A stretch of DNA of 64,000 nt. Origin: Utricularia gibba (Eukaryota; Streptophyta; Magnoliopsida; Lamiales; Lentibulariaceae). Position 1 is the stretch's first letter. The number at the start of each line of letters is the position of its first letter. The translations under genes were made by a program, and so were the position numbers. The stretch covers positions 560,501-624,500 of the forward strand of contig NEEC01000014.1 in assembly GCA_002189035.1 (NCBI GenBank), read 5' to 3'. Positions 24,298 to 36,184 of this stretch are shown piece after piece. The notes beneath the pieces are model-generated. The model did not search any database. It had not been told where the DNA came from and worked only from the letters and a program-made list of their open reading frames with translations.

Positions 24298-24853
24298 TGG
24301 CAATTGGTGCCACCCCCACATTTTCTTTCCCCATGACCTCTCTGCTCCTTCCACCTCCACGACAGAGGAATCTCAGTCGTCCTGCTGCTGCGGAGGTGGC
24401 ATCCCGTTCCCTCGCGTAGGATCCCTATCCGACCACATTCTGGTGGCGGTTTCCGGCGACCCCAGTGGCTCTCCGGTGAGTGCATTTCATCAGCCAGGGT
24501 TTCAGGTACAGCCCACAGCTTTGATTCTGCAGGCCTGTGTGCAATGATTGTTAAGTATCAGCTTATGATCAGAATCATATTTTTAAAACGTGACAAATAT
24601 CCTGTTAATGACACTTAAAATAATAGCATGGTGCTTCATGTGCTCGTACGTTGTACCAAAAGAAAAATAGAAAGAGAGAGATACAAGGAAAATGCACAAT
24701 GTCATGTGCACTTGTCAGATTTGAAAAATTCACCTTTTTTTTGAAATTTAATATCTTCTATGTGTTGAAATTATTTTGATTTGATTTAAATCTTATTTAC
24801 TTGTATTTTTTTTTATGAATTGGGAATTTTGGGAAAGCAGGTGGCTTGCGAAA

Positions 24854-27696
24854 ATGTTCGAAATGAAGATGTTCGACGGGGGGCACCACCGGGTGCATGA
24901 GAATGGCTCCCAAAAGTCGCAGGAAGAGGACGTCAAGCTTATGGGAGGAGATGATGAGGAAAGCCGGGCGGCGACCGATGCGACGGAGAACACCTCCGGC
25001 GAGGATCAAAATGCCGATCACCGGAGCAAGAAGAAGCGGTACCACCGCCACACTCAGCATCAGATCCAGGAAATGGAATCGTGAGTAGAGTAGTCCGGCA
25101 GAATTTCCAACATGTGGAAAATGCTGATTAATTCAACTTCTTTTTCCTTAGTTTTTTCAAGGAATTCCCTCATCCTGACGACAAACAGAGAAAGGAACTG
25201 GGGCGCAGACTGGGGCTGGAGCCTCTGCAAGTCAAGTTCTGGTTCCAGAACAAGAGGACACAAATCAAGGTATAATATGGAAAACAGATCAAGGGAATTA
25301 TGGTGACTGGATGGTTACTGATCTCCAAGTGTTTTCGTAGGCGCATCATGAGCGGGACGAGAACACTCAACTGAGGAACGAGAACGAGAAGCTGCGAGCT
25401 GAGAACCTGCGCTACAAGGAGGCCCTCGGCAATGCTACTTGTCCACACTGCGGTGCTCCGGCGGCCGTCGTCGGGGACATGCCGTTCGACGACCACCACC
25501 TCCAGAACGACAATGCTCGTCTCAGAGAAGAGGTGCGCCAGGGCTCCAATCGGTTTCTGCATTGCTTGTACCTGTGTTGGTATTTAGCAATCTGTGTTGT
25601 GCAGATTGATAGAATATCAGGGGTTGCAGCCAAATATGTTGGAGGAAAGCAGAGCCTACCCTTTCCTCCAGGGACTCCACGGTCACTTGACTTGGGAGCA
25701 GGAGCCTTTGCCGGAGAAATCTTTGGAGCCACCGATCGTTTACCCTCCGTTGTCTCCACCATAAATGATGCCGACAAGCCGGTGATCATCGAGCTAGCAG
25801 TTACAGCCATGGAGGAGCTGATCACAATGGCACAGGCTGGAGAGCCCCTGTGGATTGCCAATCAAGAGGATAACTCATCGGAGACACTCAAGGATGACGA
25901 GTACCTTCGTGCTTTCCCTCGAGGCATCGGACCACGCCCATTTGGGTTGAAGTCGGAGGCATCCCGTGAATCGGCTGTTGTCATCATGAATCACACGAAC
26001 CTTGTTGAGATCCTTATGGACGCGGTAGGCATCTGAATGCAGTGAATGATCCCGGATTGCGGTTAAACTCTGTATGTTGATACTCTGCAGAGTCAATGGG
26101 CGAGTGTGTTCTCAAGCATTGTCACAAGGGCGATGACCGTTGAAGTTCTGTCCACCGGCGTAGCAGGCAACTACAATGGAGCTCTCCAAGTGGTACGGCA
26201 TTTTGTATCATCCATTGCTGATGATGGGAACTGAGCAGGGTCTAAGCACTTTCGCCTGTTACTTCCAGATGACTGCCGAGTTCCAGGTCCCATCTCCGCT
26301 GGTTCCAACGCGTGAGAACTACTTTGCAAGATACTGCAAGCAACACGGTGATGGAACATGGGCTGTTGTCGACATCTCGCTGGATGGTCTACGACCATCT
26401 TGCATATCGAGATGTCGAAGAAGGCCTTCGGGTTGCCTGATTCAAGAACTTCCAAATGGTTACTCCAAGGTTGTAAGAATAGCAAGCAAACTTAGGTTGT
26501 GCAATGCAGACTCACCATGTTCGGTTCACTGCCAGGTTACTTGGGTGGAGCATGTGGAGGTGGACGACAGAGGAGTCCATAGCATCTACAAGCCGGTTGT
26601 AAACTCCAGTCTAGCCTTCGGAGCAAAACGGTGGGTCGCAACATTGGATCGTCAATGCGAACGCCTTGCAAGTGTCATGGCCAACAGCATCTCTGCAGGG
26701 GACGATGGAGGTGTGAAATATTTGCAAATTGGCTTCTCAATGTGAATACTTTTCCTAAAAAACATCACCGGTTCTGGGTTGTACCTGCAGTGATATCTTC
26801 AGTGGAAGGGAGAAAGAGCATGCTGAAGCTGGCCGAGAGAATGGTGTTCAGCTTCTGCACCGGGGTTGGAGCATCGACCACGCACACATGGACTACATTG
26901 TCCGGCAGTGGGGCAGATGATGTTCGAGTGATGACTCGAAAAAGCATGGACGAGCCAGGCCGGCCTCCTGGCATTGTGCTCAGTGTTGCAACCTCCTTCT
27001 GGCTCCCTATAAGCCCTCAAAGAGTTTTCAACTTTCTTCGTGATGAGAACTCCAGAAGTGAGGTAGGCAATATATCCATACCTCATAAGCATCGTCAGAA
27101 TCACATTCTTTGACTGCTGTCATGAAGTTCTCCTCTTCTGTGTTTTGAAGTGGGACATTCTTTCCAACGGCGGCTTCGTTCAGGAAATGGCACATATAGC
27201 CAATGGCCGTGATCCCGGCAATGCAGTCTCCCTCCTCCGCGTCTATGTAAGCATTCCATTACCATGCTTCATTGCTTGTCTTGAGAACAAGACTTGCTCA
27301 CCTCCACGCATCTTGAACTTGCAGAGTGCAAACACAAGCCAGAGCAACATGCTGATTCTTCAAGAAAGCTGCACGGACGCAACATGCTCCTATGTCATAT
27401 ATGCGCCAGTAGACATAATTGCAATGAACTCTGTCTTAAGCGGTAGCGGCGACCCCAATTACGTCGCTCTGTTGCCATCAGGTTTTGCTATACTTCCTGA
27501 TGGTCCAAACAGCCAACAACAAGGGAATCCAGATGCCGGAACCGGTGGTTCGTTGTTGACCGTTGCTTTCCAGATTCTTGTAGACTCAGTTCCAACAGCC
27601 AAGCTCTCTTTGGGCTCAGTAGCCACTGTCAATAGCCTGATCAAATGCACGATAGAAAGGATCAAAGAAGCCATGCTTCGTGATGGGCCAACATGA
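24854..27696 (+). CDS. PDF2-like: HD-ZIP class IV homeodomain-START transcription factor (ATML1/PDF2/HDG2 clade)
   Basis: Master regulator type for protoderm and epidermis identity; nuclear, binds L1 boxes. Exons 24854-25080, 25152-25269, 25341-25532, 25605-26024, 26091-26192, 26269-26469, 26536-26710, 26791-27062, 27151-27246, 27325-27696; 724 residues, normal for the family. Domain order: acidic N terminus; homeodomain starting [17 protein letters not shown], with [14 protein letters not shown] and recognition helix [14 protein letters not shown]; the plant zipper-loop-zipper with the CPHCG redox-type CxxC loop; START domain from [17 protein letters not shown] through [18 protein letters not shown] and [15 protein letters not shown]; and the C-terminal HD-SAD region with [11 protein letters not shown] and [20 protein letters not shown]. 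All ten exons are in phase. Zipper wording looks HDG2-like, while the RIC neighbour favours ATML1/PDF2, so the orthologue is open. Three L1 boxes upstream suggest epidermal autoregulation. Confidence 0.95.
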
Positions 27697-29050
27697 TGAA
27701 GAAGAAGGAAAAGGATTTCGTTGCTTAGGGTGAATAAAACAGGTTCGATGTGACAAGGGATTGAACCATTTTACAAAAAAAATGGTTCCTCAGAAAACTT
27801 TTGATTGCTCTTGACGTGAATGAAGCATAGCACTGAATAAAAAAATCAAGGCGCATCATATTTCATAATCATCACTGCTTCATAACAAAACTAGAAATCC
27901 GTATAAATGGTAAATGGAGTCTTGAAATCCTAACCTTGGCACATCTAATGTATCAGGCTACAATGGCGACCGCCTTCCGTGTTCAGCTTCCTACTCATCA
28001 TTTCGTTGAACAAATCCTTCGGCTACATCCAATTTGCTCTCCTTCTGAAACCCAATAATCAAATGACTGTACGCCACATGAGTTGGCTTCATTTTTCTTG
28101 GAAAAATCGCCTGTAGCCTCAGCCCATTTCTTATGTTTGCACAAATTTTGAATCTTCAGCATTGCAGACATTTCGTCGAACACCTTGAAATCATCCATGA
28201 TAAGACCCGCCTCACCCAAAAGAAAAAAAAATTGCGTGACAAAACGCTCGGATTTGAAATCACGGCGAGTCAAGAAACCCCTAACAAAGTGCGGTCAAGC
28301 AATGCAGCCCTGTCCAAATTCGACTCCAGCGTAAATCGATAATCTGTTCAGGTTTCTTATCTAACTTGAGGAGGGCGCTGCCTCGATTTCTCCTTGCCGC
28401 CTACCGCCATTGAAGCCACCAAAAACCTTCAGAAACAATCCGGTAACGGGTTGATAAAATTTATGATTTCCATTGAAATATACAAAGGGGAAAAATACTG
28501 AGGATCATTTTCTGGAAGTCTTTGGACGTGAAGAGAGAGACGAAGCTCACGGAGAAGGCGAACGCTCTTTGTCGCACCCGCCGCACAGATTCAAATATAG
28601 CGTCTCCTCTTTTCCATCCATATACCGGCTGGCTTTTATATTTTTAAGATAAAAAATCAATTAATTAAAAAAATTAATTTTAATAAAATTCTACAATTAA
28701 GATAAAAATATTATATTATTTTAATTTTATTATCACATAAAATTACACTAATCAAAGTTTTAAAAATAGTTTCAATTTAAAGGAATAGTAACAAAATTAA
28801 AATATATTATTAATACAAAAATAACCAAAAAGATGAATTCATGGGTCACTCATGAGGCGCCACGTGTTAGGTATTACCCTTACACCGATATATTTGATTA
28901 TTTTAATTAGATGAGAATGCATTATAAGCGAGGGTAATAAATTATTACTGCGCGTACTTTCACTTCGCTTATCGCATCTCTTTTGTAAGGAATAAGGAAT
29001 CTGACGTAGCGTATGTTTTTACTCTTCGTTTTTTTTTATGCGTAGCGTCC
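27697..29050. other. Intergenic region with a possible small minus-strand transcript
   Basis: After the HD-ZIP IV 3' UTR, the minus strand has a TATA-like stretch near 28636-28645 and a G+C-richer leader around 28360-28600, suggesting a transcript running towards 27900. Its frame at 28273-27998 contains MDDFKVFDEMSAML and KHKKWAEATGDF but matches nothing I recognise; an ATG at 28410 opens only 17 codons. It could be a small unknown gene or noncoding. The stretch 28640-28820 is very A+T-rich. Confidence 0.3.
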
Positions 29051-29058
29051 CTATAAAT
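29051..29058 (+). promoter_or_regulatory. Probable TATA box of the noncoding transcript
   Basis: CTATAAAT sits about 30 bases upstream of a leader-like sequence starting near 29085. It faces away from the minus-strand TATA-like motif near 28640, so the two may form a divergent pair. Confidence 0.4.
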
Positions 29059-29084
29059 GGAAACTGCCGCCCTCTTAGGAAAGA

Positions 29085-30780
29085 TGATGCCTTGCCCCAA
29101 TGCTTAAAATAATAACACGCGGAACCCTAACTTCTTCTCTCCCTGCGGTTTCGCGTTTTCCGATCTCCTTGAGCAACGGAGGGCGGCGATGGCGATGGCG
29201 ATGACGTAGAGAAGCTACGGTTTCTTATTGTTTTTTCTCGTGTTGTAGGGAGAGGATGCGTGGAATGCGGAGAGCAGGGTGGGGAATGGCGAGATCTAAA
29301 GGAAGGCTCTGATCGTATCAAGATTTTTCTAGCTGCTAGATCTTGACTGAGATGGCTCAAGAAAATCCTCCGTAAGGCGAGGGGCCGTCACCTGATTCGT
29401 AGATCTGGAACGGTCGATTTCTTGAAGGTCCATTTTCATCCTTTTTCTACTGTGTTGGATACTGCAGTTGGGAATGGTGAATATATGGTGAAAACTGCTG
29501 CGGTCATTGCATGTTCTTCATTATGCACCTATGGGCGTGACCTTGTTAGGCAAGTATTTCTTTTTATGACATGCGCTTCCTTTGTCTGTCAATATGAGTG
29601 ACCGCCGAAAAAACTTATTTTTAACATCTTATTGTGAATCCTATCAAAATTCTCTGTAACAATCCAGCAGCTGCATGACATTACCTAAGAAACCGCAATA
29701 TTTCCAATTACACAAAGAATGTTTTGTGTTGACATTCAAGGTTCCTTGAGAAAACGTTACTGCTCTTAAACCTACAAGCTTCGAAGGTTCATGATGTTTT
29801 TCGCACTAAAGCCCTTTGATGGTTGTAACGATGATGCTTAACTTTTTCATGGTTTGACGTAAATGAAGAGTCAAACCATTTCAATGGTATACTTCTTTTT
29901 TTAAAAACTTCGTGAAGGGGTTTCATCATATGAGTGATTGATGATGCCCTATGTTCTTTATCCATTTCAGATGCCTGTTGATCATCAGTTTTATATATCC
30001 ATTTCTAACTTGTACTTGATTGAGTCCCCGTTTTTAGCAATGCTGGCAGTTTGTGAAAGGCAGAGCAGTAAAAGTTCAGGAACCAATGGGCGCGTCATGC
30101 ATTTGAGATTATTTTCACATCTACAAACATTTGGCAATGATGCTCCAAATATGCAAAACAGAGTATTTAGTTTCTTTTGGAGTGGAGCAGAGCTTCAACG
30201 GATCTATCAACACGGAATCAGGTTCCTCAATGGGGCTGACATCTTCATCTGTGTTATTGGGCTGCCGTATGCCATATGTTCAGCATCCTTGCCTGATGTT
30301 TGTGGGTGTGAAAACATGTGACATCTGAGTTGCCCTTGGTTACCTCTATGATATTTGTAGATGCTTGAGATTATTCTTGATGCCTCCTGAGCGTCATTCA
30401 GCAATCCCCAGGAACTTGCCCCTTCAGACAGACCTGCTACTGATGGTATGGAAAATACATCCAATATCTTCTTGAGGTGCGTGGTTACATCCCCCTATAG
30501 AGTTCTGATCACTTTGTTTAGTTGAAACCTTCGATGGCAAGCCATTTACTTAAATGGCATTTTTGTCGTCAAATTCACCTTGGATTCAAGTGCAGCCATT
30601 TCATCTATGTGAAGCTGCAGCTGAAACCAGAAGAGGTTTATTTCAAGCCACTGGAATGCCCAAAGTGAAGGTGACCAGAACTGTTGTATCCATTCAGGCT
30701 TCATTTCTAGCCTTGATCCACACTGAACTTGAGAATACATTCAGTTTACATTTGCATAATTTGGTGTAGCTTGTTTCCCC
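29085..30780 (+). ncRNA. Probable long noncoding transcript containing a miRNA-like foldback
   Basis: A TATA box at 29051 precedes a G+C-rich leader, yet the ATGs there soon meet stops (the 29187-29204 ATG series ends in TAG). There is no frame with a known domain; the longest, 29938-30321, overlaps an inverted repeat whose opposite arm encodes a look-alike peptide on the minus strand, the hallmark of a foldback rather than a protein. Donor- and acceptor-like sites are present (for example after 29427). The foldback is at 30110-30316. The 3' limit near 30780 is a guess from T-rich DNA after the last frame. Alternatives: a decayed protein gene or an inverted duplication. Confidence 0.4.
30110..30316 (+). 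ncRNA. Candidate miRNA precursor hairpin (family not recognised)
   Basis: The arm at 30110-30155 pairs with 30271-30316 around a loop of about 115 bases. By eye, of 45 aligned positions 35 are Watson-Crick, 3 are G:U on the plus strand, and 7 are unpaired. The outer 21 positions (30110-30130) hold 18 Watson-Crick pairs, 2 G:U and 1 mismatch, a miRNA-duplex quality stem, and the 5' arm begins with U. The wobble pairs would be A:C mismatches on the minus strand, which fixes the strand. I do not recognise either arm as a known miRNA. Confidence 0.4.
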
Positions 30781-31354
30781 TTCTTCCTGTTTTGCCCCTT
30801 CCTGGCTGTCAAGTGGACTTGTAAATGCTTAATACTTAGCTTGTCGGGGAACAGGACAGATTTGGCTATTTAATGATATGAAAGCATATCTATCCTGATT
30901 CTGGTGGCTGAGGGTTTACCTCTAGTCCCCACCAACAACCGGCCCGCAGCTCAAGCGTCGCTATCGTAATAAATTGATGGAGAAGTATGGGAAGCCGATG
31001 CTTGATATTTTCCCCATCGCTCTCTTCTTTCCTGGGACTGGTTCTTAACTGAGCCCAAGTTCTGCAGCCCAAACCCACTGATTCAGTAACAAAAATGGCG
31101 GAATTCTGTAGTCATGCCTCCCAGTAAAACGAATAATGTGAAGGGCGCTTCTGGATTTCTTCCTGTTTTTCGGTGTGAATATTCAGGCTTCTCTCTGAAT
31201 AACGTGGTAGAAAAGTAGTATCAATATCCCCGTTTTCCTGCATCTTTATCCATGATTCTGTACTCGAAGTTGGGAGCTTTTTCCAATCCGCAGATCCGTT
31301 GAGGCCAAGAAAGTCGTAGCTGCTCCTCTTCACATTTGTCTATCTGAAGAAAAT

Positions 31355-33493
<2,139 letters not shown>

Positions 33494-34467
33494 CTGATCA
33501 AAAGCCGGTGGCCCTTCAGTCCCCTTCACGCGGAACCTTATATCTTAATCTGTACTACCGCGAAGCGGCTGGCATGTTTTGATATAACGGAGCATTGTGA
33601 ATGATGATTCAGTTGATCAGAAACTGCAACAACAGATCTTGAATCAAAACAATGTCGTTTAATTCATCCAAGGGATGATAGCTTATAGGCACACACAAAT
33701 TTCAACCCCCCTGATATTCATCCCTACGGTGCTACTGCAACAAGATTCTTCCGCTGAAGGCAACTAAGATACCTCGCCGATTTCAACTGGAGACGGTTAC
33801 CTACTTCCACAGACGCAACCGGCGGAGTCGGCGGTAATTCTGGAGTTCATGCGTCCTGAGAACAGGTACACGAATCCGAAACAGCTGCCTCCCTAATCTC
33901 GTTTCCATGGCAAACAAGAAAAATCGAGGAACAGAGAGGAAATAGCAGAGCGACGCTGAGACGTCAGCTTTGGAGATTAGGGATTTGAAATGGGGGAGGA
34001 TGGCGCGAACGCCATTTTTTCCGCCTGGACATTTCTTCATTAAAAGCATAAATAAAATCAAGAAATTCCCGTCAATTTATAATAAAATTTTTATTTCCAT
34101 TTTTAAAATCAAATAATTTATATTCATATTTTTATAATTTTAACAAATAAGATCGAAGGGATTGATTAAATTGGTTCTCCAACGAACACCTCTTCTTCTT
34201 CCTTCTTCGGCATGGCGAACCAAGAAACTTGCAGAGAGAAGCGAGTGACCGGAAAACCTCGAGAGCGTCGGAAAGATTTGAGCCACTGGTAAAGAGTAAC
34301 ACGCGATCGCGTTCCTTGTCGCCATTATTTCATCTCATGATTATGCAAAATAGGAAAGCAGTAAAGAAGCATCACGTCCCTCCATGCGCTCACAAACCCT
34401 AGCGCAGAAAAGAGAACCGGTCTCCATCCCATGCTCCTGGCGCGTGGGGCTCCAAGAAAAGGAGCAC
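33494..34467. other. Intergenic region between CDPK and MIR171
   Basis: CDPK 3' UTR on the left. Minus-strand frames at 33801-34061 and 34140-34325 show no domain that I recognise. The stretch 34060-34150 is A+T-rich. DNA just left of 34467 would be the downstream part of the minus-strand MIR171 primary transcript. Confidence 0.5.
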
Positions 34468-34558
34468 AAACGTGATATTGGCACGGCTCAATCGAACACC
34501 AGCGCTCGATCTGCATCGAGGGCGCACTGTCTGACTGAACCGCGCCAACATCTCGTTT
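34468..34558 (-). ncRNA. MIR171: MIR171 precursor hairpin
   Basis: The minus strand at 34491-34471 reads a 21-base sequence beginning TTGAGCCGTGCC and ending AATATCACG, identical as I recall it to miR171b/c-3p. The opposing arm at 34555-34533 begins CGAGATGTTGG and ends CGGTTCAGTC. The two pair over 23 positions with one mismatch and four G:U wobbles; on the plus strand those wobbles would be A:C mismatches, so the gene is on the minus strand. The loop is about 41 bases, and the stem extends a few pairs further (AAACG with CGTTT). The mature strand on the 3' arm is standard for the family. miR171 directs cleavage of GRAS-family HAM/SCL6 mRNAs controlling meristems and branching; none of its targets is in this window. 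Protein frames overlapping here are spurious. Confidence 0.95.
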
Positions 34559-34650
34559 CCTTCGTTCCCCACGATCGCACCCCGGCAGCAGATGATGATC
34601 CAGAGGGACAGGGGAGGAGATGCCGCAAGAAGAGAAGATACATGGATGGA

Positions 34651-34660
34651 TATATATAGG
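34651..34660 (-). promoter_or_regulatory. TATA box of MIR171
   Basis: On the minus strand the sequence CCTATATATA ends about 95 bases before the star arm of the hairpin. A start site near 34620 would place the hairpin close to the 5' end of the primary transcript. The assignment is inferred from spacing and strand. Confidence 0.55.
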
Positions 34661-36184
34661 GAGGTGCAGCAGAGGGAAAGGAGAGCAATGAATACTCCAA
34701 CAACCAAGACAACAGAAAGGAGGGGGTGACATTTAACACAACACAGAAGTAGAAGAAGAAGAAGCAGAAGAGTGGAGGAGGAGGTCATTTATGGATGGGG
34801 AAAAAAGCGCCTGTTGGGGTGATCATCATGATGCCATGCTGCTGATGCTGTCTTGCGCTTCTTCTGAGTTCTAAACACTACTCATACTCACTGTCCTTAA
34901 AGGAGACTGCGGGAATTTAAGTTAGGGCCGTTCTTGTTCCTCCCCATGGCCATCCCTCCCACAGCACCAGCTTCTGAAGTTACCTGTTCATTTTGGTAAC
35001 TGCATGATGATGAACAAGAGAGATAGACGACTCCACTTCCATGTTCCCTCAAGAAACATTGCATTGATTAGCAAAGCGAGGGGCTCTTAAGTTTCAGGTC
35101 TCTTTGCAGAAAAGCCCCTGCTCTGCTCCCTTGCGTCATCCGCTACGCCCAGACGCAGCCTTTTTCTTTACACAGTCGGTCGGTTCGCGGGCACAGACAA
35201 CACTGCTCTGGGTCTGCGCTAGCGCCATGCCAGTTCAGTTCTCTCCTGAGTACTGGAAAGGAAAGGAATTACTCGTGTGGTAGTAGCATCTCCCTTTGAG
35301 TGTTGGTAGTATTTTACATACTAACTAACTATCATATCAAGAACTAATTTTTTTAATCTGAACCCAAGCAATTTAATCTCTTTTTATACTAATTACATAA
35401 ACCAAACACCTCCATATTGTATCTATATCCATATGGTTGTCATGAATAACCTGGAGATGGAAAAAGTTGTCCCAGAGGCAACAATTCAAAATGTGTTGCT
35501 ACACACGAAGGAGGGGAGGGCTGGAGCTGGCTTAGCCTGAGTTCCCTTCTCCGTGTTTGCTTTTGAAATGTCGTTTTGGGAAAGGAGGCCCGGATCCCTG
35601 CCCGGCCCTCCTCTTTCAGATCATAAAACTAGACCATGCACAAGCGACAAGGATGACTGAAAATCACGCCGTCCATTCAAAATGCAAAGAAGCATGCATG
35701 CACCCGATCATTCAAAAAGAGACAAAAACCAAATCAAATTAGACCTCTGAGATCGAAGCTTACTCAGGTTCTAGCAACAAGGGTGCACATTCACAATAGA
35801 TGCTGTTACAATGCTTGCTATAAATCAGTAAGCAAAAAACTCATCTCAAGCAAAACCTTCAAAAGAAAGCGCACCCACAAAACAACATTAACAGTGCACC
35901 GGCTCATGCATCCTTGAGATGACATGTACCAACTCGAAAGTAGCAGCAGGTTATCGAAGTAGTATCTGTATTACCAGGAAGTGATGTTTGCTAGAGCAAA
36001 TATTGTTCATGGCGTAATGGAGGGATCCATAGTGACAAATTCTAAACCTCATTCCCATGAATGGTCCATCCCACAGCAAAACAGAAAGCCTAGGCCACGG
36101 TCAGGGCAGCTTGGGGAGGCCTCTCGTTGCAATAATCCTCTTCACTTATTCAACGACTGCGGGCAATCTGTTTCACCACACGTT
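34661..36184. other. MIR171 promoter and ANKRD13 3' region
   Basis: The MIR171 promoter lies from 34661 upward (AAG- and GA-rich DNA at 34690-34790). From about 35280 to 35420 it is A+T-rich. The part nearest 36184 is the 3' UTR of the ankyrin gene. Plus-strand frames at 35557 and 35981 have no recognisable domain. No further RNA gene is seen. Confidence 0.5.

Larger units (their letters stand above)
21232..24853. other. Intergenic region and promoter/leader of the HD-ZIP IV gene
   Basis: RIC 3' UTR, then strongly A+T-rich DNA (about 21340-22060) without coding signal. Frames at 22232-22803 on both strands show no domain. Three perfect L1 boxes lie at 23154-23161, 23247-23254 and 24290-24297. 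A likely 5' UTR exon ends at 24474 before GTGAGT, with an intron running to the acceptor at 24840, since coding begins only at 24854. Short GT and AT runs are present. No RNA gene is seen. Confidence 0.55.

Noticed and set aside
27359..27371. A 13-base match to the complement of miR396 within the HD-ZIP IV coding sequence (TTCAAGAAAGCTG).
   Set aside because: The remaining bases that would pair with the 5' end of miR396 are mismatched, so cleavage is not expected. The bases encode the conserved LQESCT motif.
29938..30464. Plus- and minus-strand frames encoding similar peptides (LFSHLQTFGNDAPNM and MFSHPQTSGKDAEHM).
   Set aside because: The likeness comes from the inverted repeat being read on opposite strands, not from two related proteins.
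34325..34788. Several minus-strand frames of 83-135 codons and one plus-strand frame.
   Set aside because: They overlap the MIR171 hairpin and its promoter, lack domains and have low-complexity Cys/Ser/Leu-rich content.
34816..34852. GATGATG/CTGCTGATGCTG sequence reminiscent of miR172.
   Set aside because: No match to the miR172 core beyond short trinucleotide repeats, and no opposing arm.
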